NCBI GenBank assembly: GCA_004794655.1
Contig: SMMW01000003.1
Span: forward strand, 15,643,501-15,707,500
From: Marisa cornuarietis
Lineage: Eukaryota > Mollusca > Gastropoda > Architaenioglossa > Ampullariidae
Direction: 5' to 3'
Length of the DNA: 64,000 nt
Positions 18,148-29,700 of the stretch are shown piece by piece. The notes beneath the pieces are model-generated. The model was not told the origin of the DNA. It saw nothing but the letters and a program-made list of their open reading frames with translations, and ran no database searches. Every line of letters starts with the position of its first letter. Position 1 is the first letter of the stretch. Made by a program: the position numbers and the translations under genes.

Positions 18148-21031
18148 ATGGCGTCAGAGAAAGCAGCTGTGCAGACGACAGAAAAGAAAGAGAACTTTGA
18201 GAGCGTTATTATACGGTCATTCTTGAATCTTGAGAAAATAGATGTTGACCTTTACAGGTACAGTAATGAGTTTTTCATAATGGAAGTTTTTTTTGCGGAG
18301 TTTAAATGATGATGTATCAGTCAAAGTATTTACTAAACTCGTTCGACTTCATAGCTATAAGTAAAACGTCCAGATTTCGTTCAGGCGTACCCATTTTCAG
18401 GTTAAGTGTACCTGATAAGAGCAAGAGTTCGAGAGTGATCCCATGCTTCTGCTTCCTTATTATTAATATTTTTCTATTTATTATTAATGTTTTATGTTTC
18501 AATTTAACAGACGGAATATGTACTCACAATTTCGACTCGATCTGTCTTGACCCTCCTACATTTATATTAGGAGATTTCAATCATTGTGACCTAATATCGG
18601 TACTTAAGACCAACGACCAGTATGTCAAACGTACAGATTTCGTTCAGACATACCCATTTTCAGGTCAGGTGTACCTGATAGGAGCAAGAGTTCGAGAGTG
18701 ATCCCATGCCCCTGCTTACTTATTATTAATATTTTTCTATTTATTATAAATGTTTTCTGTTTTAAATTAACAGACGGAATATGTACTCACAATTTCACTC
18801 GATCTGTCCAGACGCTCCTAAATTTATTTTAGGAGATTTCAAGCATTGTGACTTAACATCGGTATTTAAGACCTATGACCAGTATGTCATGTCCCACTAC
18901 TCAGATTAAGACGATATTTGTGCCACATGCTTACAGATCTCTTCCCCTGCCCAGCCAAGGTGCATCATATCTTATGAGTGTATATCTTGTACCCATTTAT
19001 AAACCTGTGTTCAGATTGGTGCCCGAAACAATTCCACCAAATTCAAGACTGCAGACAGTGTTGCAAGCTTACAAGGCTGTTTTGAGTGCACAACTGGGAT
19101 GTCTTTAGATGTATGTCCTAAGCTCAACACCATCTCCTCGTATGTCTTTTTTTCTGTGAAGATTGCACCATTCCTTCCAGACAGCTTGTCCTTTACCCAA
19201 ACAACTAACCTTGGGTGACCAAGATCTTTAAAGCAGTGCTGAATAAAAAGAAATTTGTGTTCTTCACGGGTTCTGCTCATGATAAAAAGCTGGTACATAG
19301 AAAAGTCCGCAGTGCTATCCATCAGGCCAAGGTGAAATATAAGACTAAAATAGAGTCAGTTTGGTATACATAACATCCAAGCAGCTTGGCAGGGACTCAA
19401 GAGCATGGCCAATGTTGAAGATCGGTTTAAATTAAAGAAATTAAAGAAACTGCAGAAATTAAAGATGTGCTCAGATCTTTTCATCCTCTCCAGAGGGTTG
19501 AGATTCACCAAGATCAAGTTTTGGGGCTGTTTCAGGTAGTACAGATTTGAAAAGCTCCATTTCCCGATAGTATTTGTGGCAGAACATTACGTTTCTGTGA
19601 ACAACAACTTAGAGGCACTTTCCAACACCTATTTTGGTACTGGAATCACTCTCAATCTCTGCTGCTTGGAAATTGTCTACCATTGTCCCAGTTTCAAAGA
19701 AAACTTCAGCTCAGCATCTCAATAACTTCAGATCAGTGGCCTATAGATTGTTGGTCATGGAAGTATTGGAGACAGTCATTAGAGCACTGATTCTAAATGC
19801 CACTAACAAATATCTTGACCCCCTGCAATTTGCATACCAGTCCAGATGAGGTGTTGATGATGTCAAACTTTTTATTGTCCATTTTCAAACACCTGGAGAA
19901 TCCAAATGACCATACAGGACTGTTATTTGCCAACATGTCACCTCCATCATAACATGCACCAGCTCACTCCAAGGCTGTTTTATCCCCGCTTCTGTTTATA
20001 CCAACAGTTGCTGTAGTCACCACGAGGGTCAATATCTCATCAAATTCTCAGATGACACTACACTGCTATCTCTTCTTAAGGGGTCAGTAGACACCCATGG
20101 TGTAGCTTTGTATGAATTTTTTGCCTTTTGTGATGACAGTTTCTTAGGACTTAATGTAAGACCAAAGAGACTGTCTGATTTCCGTCAGAATTCTCCACCA
20201 AGTCCTGTAAGTCACATCCATGACAGGTGGAAATTGTCCCTATTTTTAAATGTCTGGCCACCATCTTTAATAGGAGACTTCGCTGGGATCTCAGCATTCA
20301 AGCTGTCATGAAGAAGGCTCAACAGTGCCTCTTACTTCTCTGGAAGTTGGTCTTTCTGTCTCCCAGCAATTTCTTAGCTCTTTTATAGATAGCACATAGA
20401 GAGCATGCTGTCGTGGTTTATCCATTTTTACAACAGTTTATTGATAAAGGGCAAGAGCAGCTTGCATCAGGTTGTTTCCACTTGCTCCAAAGTCACTGGG
20501 ACAGTCTAGAGTGCTCTTCAATCTCTGTATAACAGGCAGACACTGCATGCAGGACCAACAGATTGAGGATGTCCTTCATTATTTTGGCCATATGACTTCT
20601 GAATGTTGCTGTGTGTGACAGCTCCCTGAACCATGCATGTATAAATCTGTTTGGTGGATATGAATATGTTGTGGTAACATAATTGTGGTATTGTTTGAGC
20701 TCTTGTTATCGAGGTGCCCTGATTTGCCCTCTGGGATAAATAAAGTGTTATCTTGTATGGTGAATATATTTTAATACTTGCAGTCTACAATTATTCTTAG
20801 TGGGAATCCATGAATTTTATTTTTTTAATGTGAGAAAGAGACAAATAAACCTGAGTTTAAAATGAAATGAAAGGCTTTTTCACAACATGCATTTGAGCCA
20901 AATATTTGAATTGGAAAAGTATAACTTAATATATTTTTCCTCATTTAGACTGGGGTTTACAACCATACAACAGATTTACATTTAGCCAGAAAAAATATTA
21001 GCTCCCAGAACCCATGTACAATGAAAACAGC

Positions 21032-21091
<60 letters not shown>

Positions 21092-24000
21092 GATATTTTT
21101 ATTTTAGTGCTTTGGAGTCTTTTCCTTTTCTTTCTTATTCTTATAGAAAAATGTCTAGAGCTAAATGTTCAGTATGTTCAAGTGTGTTTATTATAATTGG
21201 TAGAAGTAAGATGCTGTGGCAGCCCCAAGGAGGACGAGCTGTGTTTGGTGGGCAGGTTGTGGGGCAAGCACTGGCAGCTGCATCCTATTCTGTGCCTTCT
21301 GACCACCATGCTCACAGTCTGCACTGCTATTTTCTGCGTCCAGGTTAGTTTAGAGCTAAGCTCATTAAGTATTGAAAAATGTCTTGGAAGATTTTGAAGA
21401 CATCTGATTGCTTTTTTAGGGTTTTAAACAACCACTAATTAAAAAATGCTACTTTGTTATTATTATAATAATAATAATAATAATAAATGCATGATTTGTA
21501 TAGCGCATACTCATGCTTGTAAGGAGCATGCTCTTATTGCTTGAGACAGGAATGAGACATGGACAACATATGAAGTAATGTAAGGATGAACAACAGTACA
21601 AATGACTAATAAAAGACAAATATAGAAAACGCAAAGAGGAGTCAAGTAACAAGAACTAAGAGTGTTGTGATTCATCAGAGGAAGACGAGTAGGGAAGTAG
21701 CAATAAATGGAAAGAGGTGGAGGTAAAAAAAAGGAGTAGCACTCTGTAGACTCTTGTTAGGAGTAATGGTCAAGGAAGAGGTGTATACAGAGCTTTCATA
21801 ATTTTGTTTTGGTATGACCTGTGTTAGGTTGGTTGCTTTGACAGGAATGTGCTTCCACCTCAAGGTGATTTTGCACTATGAGGGCAGAGGGATGGGGAAT
21901 TAAACAAGAAAACCCCTGACGCTCACACCTGTGGACAGGTGTCACATACAGAGAGTGTCCCAAGCTGGGATCTGAACCCTTGGCATCTCTCTGCAGTGGT
22001 GACAAGTGTTTTAACCATTACACTATCAGACAACCCTGTATGATCAATGGTGGTTCATAAAATAAAATTAGCACAATACAGCTGTGTTGGCCTAAAACTT
22101 CAAATTTGGTTTTCCGAAGAACCTTTCTTTCTACTGGCCTACACTTGAAATTCAAGATATTGCTTAAACTGATCCTTGCTTTGCGAAGATTGATTTCAAA
22201 GGAAAGTCTGGTGCTGGCGGGAAGGGAGTAAGCTTAAATAATGATAAGAACACTGAAACTTACTATTTTTGATATCAGCATCCATTATTATTATGTTTGT
22301 GTGTTTTTCGTTTTAGTAAAGCACTTAGAGCCTCCCTTTAATGGTGGGAGAAAGCGCTATACAAATTAACTTCATCATCATTATTATAACATCTACAGTT
22401 ATTTATCACTAATTTCTGTTCTTTGTTCTGGTATAACATTTGTGCTGATTGCAGTATCTTTGTATCTGTAACACAAACACATGAAAGCACATGTTTATAA
22501 TTCTCTCCAATTTTTTCCAGTAGTGTTTTGGAGGAAAATAATCAGTGACATTTTGTGAACACCTCTGTGTTCATTCTAGTAGTGTGCTTATCTCCCTTTA
22601 GCTTAAATTGCTGCAATCAAAATTTGACGTGGGATAATGGCAACACTGTCTTCTAGACAGGCTTTCACGTTAGTTTTTATAAAAAGGATTTTTTTAGTTC
22701 AATTTTCAATTAATTTTACTGTACTGATTTTATTTTAGATGTAGTAGAAGATGTTGGATGACGTGGCTTTTTTCTGTGATGTAGGATGTGGCAAATAGAT
22801 TAAAGTTATGATGCTGTATGTTGCAGGAAACTACAAAATACCCATTCTATATTTAGTTGATCGAACACGTGATGGCCAGACCTATGTTGGTCGAAATATC
22901 AAAGCAATGCAAGAGGGACAGGCCATTTTCACCATGCAGGCATCATTCAAGCGAGAAGAGAAAGACCCATTCAGTCATCAGTTCAAGATGCCTGATGTAC
23001 CTCCTCCAGAACAATGTGTGGATCTTGACAAGCTGCTTATCAACGCCATTGGGTTACTTTTTTTTTTACTTTGTGTGTGCATGTGTGTGTGTGTGTGTTG
23101 TGAAAAAGAGAATGTACATGGATATGTCAGTAGATGCATGATGATTTACATTATTTTGTGTCTCATGTATCATATATGCTGTTGTATTTGTTTTGCTTTG
23201 CACGCAGCCATGAAAAAGCTCGATTGTACCGATATGGGGTAAGGCATCGTATGCCAGATGATATCATGGCAATTCATCGCCGTTTAGCAGACAAGACAGA
23301 TTACTATGTGACTAGGCCCTCCCCTGCAAAGCGCTGCATTTGGATCAAAGCAGCAGGGCATTTAGGTTAGAACTTAATATACAAGTATAATAATTAGGCA
23401 CTTTGGTACATTTAAATACGTTTATTTGAATTAATACACAGATTGCTTTTCTTGTTGTAATTGTTTCTTTAAATTAAAGCATGAAAAAAATCTGTTATCA
23501 TTACCTTCAGCTTTCATATCTTCTTCATTAAACTTGTTTAACCACCTTCAGCATGCAATATTATTTTGTCATTACTATATGAACAGATAGATTAAATACT
23601 ATTTCAATCCTGACTATGACTGCAGGAGATGATCACAAGATGCATCAGTGCTGTGCAGCCTACATGTCTGATGCCATGTTACTAGGCACTGCAACACTTC
23701 CCTATCCAGGAACCCATGCTGAGGCTCAGGAGAAAATGTTTATGACTTCGATTGACCACACTGTGTGGTTCCACTCTACATTCCGTGCTGACGACTGGCT
23801 GTTGTATGAGATGGAAAGTCCTGTGTGTGGTATGATTATCAATTGCTATGGAAGGGGATAATATAGGCTATTTCCCTTTATCAGATACTTTGGGACAGAC
23901 CATAATGTTGTGAATATCTGACTTTCACTTATCTAACATGGTAAGATTTATTTATACATCATTAATAATTAGTATGCTCTCTACTGGCCATATTTATAGG

Positions 24001-24640
24001 TAACTTAAGAGCATAGTTTGTGCTTGCTGCTGATTAGAAATGCTCATGAACAGTGGCGTAGGAAGATGCTTGGCTTTGGGGGGGCAAGCTCCATGCTGAC
24101 AATGAATGATGTTCACATTCTTGCCTTCCCAGCATTTTATTTGGGGGGGCAGCTGCCCCCCTTGCCCCCCCCCCCCCTGGTTCGTACGCCACTGCATGAT
24201 CATTATGCTTATGGTTGAGATGTGTGTAGTGTGTGTGTGTCACTGCTGCGTCTCATGATGTCCTTTCAATGACTGGTCACAGTTAAGGAAGGTGTGGTGG
24301 TGATGGGGAGGAGACTGTGTGTGTGTGTGTGTGAGAGAGAGAGAGCGAGCGAGGAGGGAGAGCCTTCCTGCACCAATTTGTATTTTTGTGTTCCGTGTTC
24401 TTAGCCTGAAGAAGCAGAGAGATAGCGATATGCTGTGATTCCACACCACTCAAGCATCCTAATTATTATTAATCTTTTTCAGGAGAGGGGAGAGGCTACA
24501 ACACTGGACGTATGTGGACCAGGGATGGCCGTCTCGCTATTTCAGTTGCACAAGAAGGGGTTGTACGAACACGTCGCACAGACAGATCGTCACTTTTGAC
24601 ACAGACAGCGGACCCTCTAACATCAAAATCCAAATTATAA
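18148..24640 (+). CDS. ACOT8: Peroxisomal acyl-CoA thioesterase 8, complete, 6 exons
   Basis: Exons: 18148-18257, 21204-21343, 22827-23052, 23208-23365, 23626-23829, 24483-24640. All introns are GT-AG; phases 2,1,2,1,1 join to 996 nt (331 residues plus stop). The enzyme hydrolyses acyl-CoA esters to free acid and CoA in peroxisomes. The protein is a double hotdog fold of the TesB/ACOT8 family. First hotdog: [15 protein letters not shown] then [11 protein letters not shown]. Second: [26 protein letters not shown] and SVAQEGVVR. The family triad Asp-Ser/Thr-Gln maps to D227 (YMSD), S253 (SIDH, two before the Asp) and Q303 (AQEGV). The C-terminus is SKL, a canonical peroxisomal targeting signal, as in the human protein. 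The length fits the family (human about 319). The exon 2 acceptor is a tandem TAGAAG, giving alternative forms that differ by one Arg. Identification is strong. Confidence 0.96.
18367..18892 (+). repeat. Tandem duplication, 263-bp period, in ACOT8 intron 1
   Basis: CGTCCAGATTTCGTTCAG at 18367 recurs as CGTACAGATTTCGTTCAG at 18630. The two units then align through GAGTTCGAGAGTGATCCCATG, a TTATTATTAATATTTTTCTA stretch, GACGGAATATGTACTCACAA and the LINE endonuclease motif GDFNHCDL / GDFKHCDL, ending near GACCAGTATGTCA. The duplicated unit includes part of a LINE endonuclease, so the duplication probably arose after insertion of that LINE. Confidence 0.85.
18530..20760 (+). mobile_element. Degenerate Rex1/CR1-like LINE in ACOT8 intron 1
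   Basis: In order and broken frames: an endonuclease motif ([11 protein letters not shown] then KTNDQYV, at 18530-18640 and again at 18800-18890); a reverse transcriptase N-part near 19634 ([29 protein letters not shown]); [10 protein letters not shown] at 19820; [14 protein letters not shown] at about 20050, the catalytic FADD-like box with Ala replaced by Ser; ELNV-like LGLNVRPKR; a [13 protein letters not shown] region; and a 3' terminus GCCCTCTGGGATAAATAAAG near 20750. This order and terminus fit the Rex1/Babar group of CR1-like LINEs. The element is co-directional with ACOT8 and full of stops. Clade assignment is moderately sure. Confidence 0.8.
21032..21091 (+). repeat. (ATC)n microsatellite, about 20 copies
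   Basis: An uninterrupted run of TCA/ATC trinucleotides, ending about 112 bases before the ACOT8 exon 2 acceptor. Confidence 0.98.
21455..21665 (-). repeat. AAT-tailed interspersed repeat fragment
   Basis: An (AAT)n run at about 21463-21486 is followed by TGATTTGTATAGCGCATACT. On the minus strand this reads GCGCTATACAAATCA then an (ATT)n tail. The same tail form is seen at 22355-22390 (+) and 47885-48000. It could be the 3' end of a SINE whose tRNA-like head is at 21960-22036, or a separate insertion. Confidence 0.5.
21828..22036 (-). mobile_element. tRNA-derived SINE, minus strand (ACOT8 intron 2)
   Basis: On the minus strand the head reads ATAGTGTAATGGTTAAAACA (A box) followed by GGGTTCAGATCCC (B box, complement of 21967-21979). 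After that come CCCAAGCTTG-type sequence and a body containing CATAGTGCAAAATCACCTTG then AGGTGGAAGCACATTCCTGT, the latter shared with 8180-8225. It is a SINE because the tRNA-like part does not fold into a full cloverleaf and has a long unrelated body. Confidence 0.65.
22315..22392 (+). repeat. SINE/LINE-like tail with GCGCTATACAAATTAA
   Basis: GTAAAGCACTTAGAGCCTCC followed by GAAAGCGCTATACAAATTAA and an ATC/ATT run. This 'GCGCTATA(C/T)AAAT plus short trinucleotide tail' form occurs three times in the window. Confidence 0.5.
24051..24194. mobile_element. Short MITE with CAGTGGCGTA termini (ACOT8 intron 5)
   Basis: Starts CAGTGGCGTA and ends TACGCCACTG, a perfect 10-bp terminal inverted repeat. 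The interior has G- and C-runs (GGGGGGGCAGCTGCCCCCC). CAGTG...CACTG ends resemble those of hAT-like and related DNA transposons. Both flanks contain CATGA (left at 24044-24048, right from 24195), but the spacing is not exact, so a target duplication is uncertain. Length 144 bp, non-coding. Confidence 0.7.
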
Positions 24641-24890
24641 GACCTGAACTTGTTACTTTATTTGAGGAAAGAGATGAAGTTGTTTTTAGCTTGAGAAGAC
24701 TGTGGCAAATGTTACAAAACAAGTTGATTGTTGATTAATATTTTGTAGAACAATAACTTTGCTATTTGTGATCCATGGAAGCATTACTTTTTATAAAAAG
24801 TTAATTCATTTAGACTGCAAGTTAATCAGATTTGACTTGTTGCGTGGTTGAGACAGAAGTACATTGTGTTAAAACAGTTATAAAACCTAC

Positions 24891-24896
24891 AATAAA
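24891..24896 (+). promoter_or_regulatory. Poly(A) signal candidate, ACOT8
   Basis: AATAAA 250 bases after the ACOT8 stop, the first canonical signal downstream. Confidence 0.6.
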
Positions 24897-24899
24897 AAT

Positions 24900-27800
24900 G
24901 ATCATAATTCTCAGTTTTTAAAAAGTTACTTAAACTGTAAAAGTTTTTACTTTGTATGAACTTTTTATTCATTTTTATGTAGTAAATCTGAGTGAAAGAG
25001 AATAAGTGAATTACTAAACAGATATTGACTCTCAAAGTTCATGAGAAAGGGTCAAGAAACATATGGAGAGTCAAATTATGAGCTGCACTTTTCAAATATT
25101 TACACAGAAATGAGAATGAATTAAATAATAAATTCAAATGGTAATAGGATACACCAGATTATGTACTAGCCCATTTTTAATAAAACAAATGCAGTTGTAA
25201 CTGAATTTTGTTTTTCTTCTTTAATAGCTATACTTCAGGAATGAAAAATTGTCTTTTCATAAAAAAAAGTTTTAACATCCCATGTATTCCTTTTTAAACA
25301 GCCATTAATTCTGTTTATATTAATTACCTGTTCTATGTTGATCTGATAACTTTCTTCCCCATCATGAGCATGCTTTCTAGATGCCCCATGAATATCAGTG
25401 GTTATAACATATTTTAACAGCACGAGATAATACATTTCTCAGCATGCACACTCAAGCAGAACTTTGAGTTTAATAGGTTAGCAGTCCAACATGTTAATTA
25501 GCAGTTTTACATTTTCAAGTTGCCATTGGGCACACTAAACTTGTACATCAGAGTTAGGACTTGGAAAGGGCAGTGTGCGTTAACGAAATGAACTGGAGAG
25601 GTATGAATTGTTTGGCTGGGATTTTGTAGTGAACTGCAAAATTGTTGTGTTTAATAAAACATTTTGGGTGAAAACCGAGGACCCTGGATGAATCGGGAAC
25701 CTCTCGATTGTCATGTGTATTTATGTATGTAATTATGCAATACTTCTTGGTTCCCTGTAATCACAGGACTGCGTGTGTGTGTGTGTGTGTGTTTTAGAAA
25801 GAGATGAACACATAATTATGCATAACTCCGTCTACAGACCATGAAAATGAGCCTAATGTCACTTATGTAGGTACATGTATCAGAAACTCGGCCAAGTATT
25901 TAACACCCACACAAACACATGCAGGAATGCAGAAATACACCTGAATGTTTTTATCAAGGAGGGAACCTGTGTAAGCATAATCAGTGATGCTCATTTTTAT
26001 GCAATGTTTGAGATTCCCTTAAATAATGCTGCTTTTTAACTATATGATCAGTAAAAATGTGGTTGCTGGTAGGGGTGATTCAAAACAAAAGTTTTAAGAC
26101 TACCACCAAGAGTTTAAGAGGGGATAGGCACAAATTTAAGACAAGTGTTATCTGCCCCAGTAAATACTTGCTATTACAGGTAATGGTGCAGGTTACGAGT
26201 TTTCAGCAAGGTGTTGGCAGCTTCAAGACGGGGGCTGCTTTTTACTGTAACTGTGGAAATTAACGGAACAAGAAAGAATCAACTCAGACAATAAGAATAC
26301 ACAAGACTGTTCACCTCCCTCCTACAGAGATGAACCACAACCGTTCTGTGTGCACGTGCGCAGAAAACGCGCATGGGAAAGGCAGGCAATTATTTAATTA
26401 CGTCCTGTTAGACAACATCTGTTAGCACGAGAAACACCTTGTTCAGCAACATTTGTCATTGTCCTATCAGACAACAGACGTTAGCACACATCTTGTTGGA
26501 CAACAGCACAAGGAACGTCCTGCTGGACAATAGCTGTTAGCACACGTCCTGTTGGACAACAGCTAGCTGTTAGGACGATTATCGCATTATGCAACGTTGC
26601 AACTTTGTTTATTGCTGCGCGCGCGTACACGTGCTTAAGAATTTGTTTTTCTTAAATTAAAGAGTGGCATTTCAGAAATATAATTACCGAAGTGCAGGGA
26701 TTTCCCCACTTGTAACATGCAGAATGATGTATCAAGATGTTCCTGCGTGCTTCACCTCATGCAGCCTCCATCCGCCCACTAGCTTACGTGAATGAAAGAA
26801 AGGTTGTGGGGGGAGGTGGGGCAAGAGGGATTTCCTGATCGCTCGCCATAGCTCAATCTTATGAAGACCCCCTCCCCTAACCACCCCAGCCACCTCCTAC
26901 TTTCTTTGATAATTCCTGCATTATGTGGAGTGAGCAGCCCACCGTACATGCACACACTGCCATCCGAGAGAGGATATATATATATACAGCCCCTTCGTTT
27001 TCTTCCCTCTGTATTAGCTTCTTTCCAGTTGTTGGTCTCCGGCAACAATCGCAAGTGGGCGTTTCTTAATCAAAGTAGAAGGATGATGGACCAGAAAAAA
27101 AGGCCCACTACGCCAGGCGAGTCTCGATGCGAATCACCTTGCCGCAGGTCAGAGGGGAGGTCAGTGGCGTGTAAGCAATTACCTGGCATCACCTGGCTAC
27201 AAAATGGCCTGGTACTGTTCGCTATGGCCGCTTTGCGCTCCCGATGGATGGTAGGAAGGCAGTGGGTGGGGTGGGGTGGAAAGGGACCCAGACGCAAAGG
27301 TGAGAACGAACACCGTGCCAGCAAGGCGCTCTTCCTCCCTGCATGCACCTCCAACTCCAGCGCTCTTGTCATCGTGTGCGAAGCTCGCAGAGCACCCACC
27401 CAGCCAGCCAGCCAGCGTGGAGTCACCGCCATTCGGCGACCAGCCTTTACACCTGCAGTCAAGGAATTTCACAGCACCTTGTTCTTCAGACATCCCTTCA
27501 CCTTCGGCTGCTCTTCGCCCCCACCCAGCCCTCTCCTTTTCGCCACGGCTCGTGTTGCACGTGCTGCGGCGAGAGCGTGCGCTGATTGCCCAATCACGCA
27601 CCTGGCCTTATATGGGGAGCACGCGCGTGCGCACGCGTAGCACTCTGTGTGTGTGTGTGTGTGTTGTCGTCGACTCGTCGTATGAAAGTTCGTGTATGGA
27701 TGGTGGCCCCTGAGGCATAACATAACCGACATAATTTATTCGTCGCTGTTCGCGCTACGTCTATCGAGTTAAGCGTCGAACGAAGCACACAGAACGGCGA

Positions 27801-28220
27801 AGAAAGGAGACGTTAGGTGGTAGGGTGAAGGGAAGCGGAAGGGGGAGAAAATGCTTAATCTGTGGAAACAGAACGTGCCATATTGCCCGATTTTCTCTCT
27901 CTCTCTACCGTCTGCCTCCGACTCCTCTGTCTTCGCAGGTAGGTATCCTCCAACCATCCATCCATCCATCCCACCCACCTAACCCCTATCCCTTTTGAAT
28001 TCCCTACGTAACCACCTCGGCAGTGGAAGTTCCTAGACATACATGACACTCCTTGGAACTGTTGATCTAATGGTCTGCCGAGCACGCTGTCAGTGCTGCA
28101 AACACACACGTAAGCCTTCTGTGTCGTCACTTCCGCGCGCGTGCGTGTACGTGTGTTACCGGCGTAGCAGCCTCTTGTATGCAGTGATTTTATGAAGAAA
28201 TAATACGCCCGCGCGCGCGT

Positions 28221-28275
<55 letters not shown>

Positions 28276-29690
28276 GTGTGTGTGAGAGAGAGTGGACGCT
28301 TGGCGAACTCTCGTTTTTATTAGGAACTTTGTTTCATTTGTTCTGTCTTTTCACCTGGTCTCCCCACTCTACTCTTCTGCTTCATTCTAATTCTGGAACA
28401 TGTCTGTTGGCAGCCTCTCGTTATTCCGTCGGCTTACAGATTCCCTGCGCACACAGCACCCACCGGTCACACACACCAAAGGACATGACAAAGAACGTTA
28501 CATATGAACTATGCTATACATTCCCAAAGCCCTCCTTCCTTTGCACACACACACACACACAGAATAGGAAGGAAAACGTTTGCTAATGACTACAGTTTAT
28601 GAGGAAAGGTTACTGCCGGTTTTTACTGTAGCTACTCATTATTTTTTGTGATGCCTCTAAGATGTATTGCGACTGGATTTTGCTGATCGAAATGAAAACA
28701 GTTTGGTGGGGTGAAAACCTGCAACACGTCTTTTCATGTACTCTGTTTCGAAATTTAAAAAAAATCGGTGATAATATTCAAGATCTTAGACAGCGCGGCA
28801 AAAGAATATTACATCAAGTAGAGTATCATTACACACGGTGCAGAAATACAATCAAGATTCGAATGCTGGACGAGCGCTACAAAGCCTTGTTGATGTACAG
28901 GCTGAGCCATTTTTGAGCTCTTTAATACACTTGTACCACAGACGTAATCATTGCCAGCTGTTTTCTAAAAGAGACAACGAACTGTATAACATATCACAAG
29001 ATCAGAGGTGGAGGTGCTCTGGAGTCAAAACATGGAGCAAAAACGTCTTCCACTTACTCCCTTCATCACCGACAAGGTGTGGTGGGTGGGCTCCTTTTCG
29101 TGAACAGTCTGACATAAAACGAGGCAAGCTTTGCTATATTGCTGATAGAAAAGAATTCCTCGCTTTACTTTTTTTTTTTACAATTGCTTCTTACGGCTAA
29201 GCTAGATGTATGCTCTCTTGTTTCATCTACAGCCTTTTCCAAAGTGACTAACAGTTCCAAGTTGACATCATATAGCATCTCTTCGCCCATAATTACTGTT
29301 TAATCAGTTTCTGAACACTTTTAGACGGGAAGAAAAAGTAGCACCAGTGTAATGAGTTAGGAGTAGGTCTTGAATTGTTTCGTGTGAGAATGGTGTCTTG
29401 TGTTTGACGTCTTGTGTGCGTCATTTGTTCGTCGTCACTTCGGAAAAGCGGATGACGTAAAAAAGGAGAGAAAAAAAAATTCCATGGACGGATGGGAAAA
29501 GAAAAACATCGAGATCTTCGTCTCCCATAACCTCTTCATCCTCATCGTCATCTGCGGGGGCTCGTCAAGCGTTGTGTGTGTGTGTGTGTGTTATGCGTCG
29601 TGCGTATGCAAGGTAAATGTACGTGCGTCATATTACAACCTGACCTCATCGGAATCCTGTTTGCGAAAAGCAGCTGTTTATCCTTCCTGA
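24900..29690. other. Intergenic, AT-rich then CpG-rich; no gene recognised
   Basis: From 24.9 to about 26.3 kb the sequence is AT-rich without recognisable genes; from about 26.8 to 28.2 kb it is GC- and CpG-rich. In the latter part ORFs overlap in most frames (the longest is 259 codons, 26861-27640), which is a composition effect. None shows a domain or consistent splice signals. Simple repeats: GT at about 25768-25790 and 27641-27664, and a GT-then-GA compound repeat at about 28223-28276. A CpG island with a promoter for an unseen gene is possible. Confidence 0.5.
26400..26576. repeat. Degenerate tandem repeat with GGACAACAG core
   Basis: Four to five imperfect units of roughly 40 bases built from CGTCCTGTT(A/G)GACAACA followed by CTGTTAGCACAC. 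Examples start near 26401, 26458, 26488, 26515 and 26545. Unit length varies, so this is an old, diverged array. Confidence 0.6.
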
Positions 29691-29700
29691 TGTTTAGAAC

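Noticed and set aside
26861..27640. 259-codon plus-strand ORF in CpG-rich DNA
   Set aside because: Overlapped by long ORFs in several other frames; low-complexity composition; no domain or splice support. GC-rich sequence has few stops.
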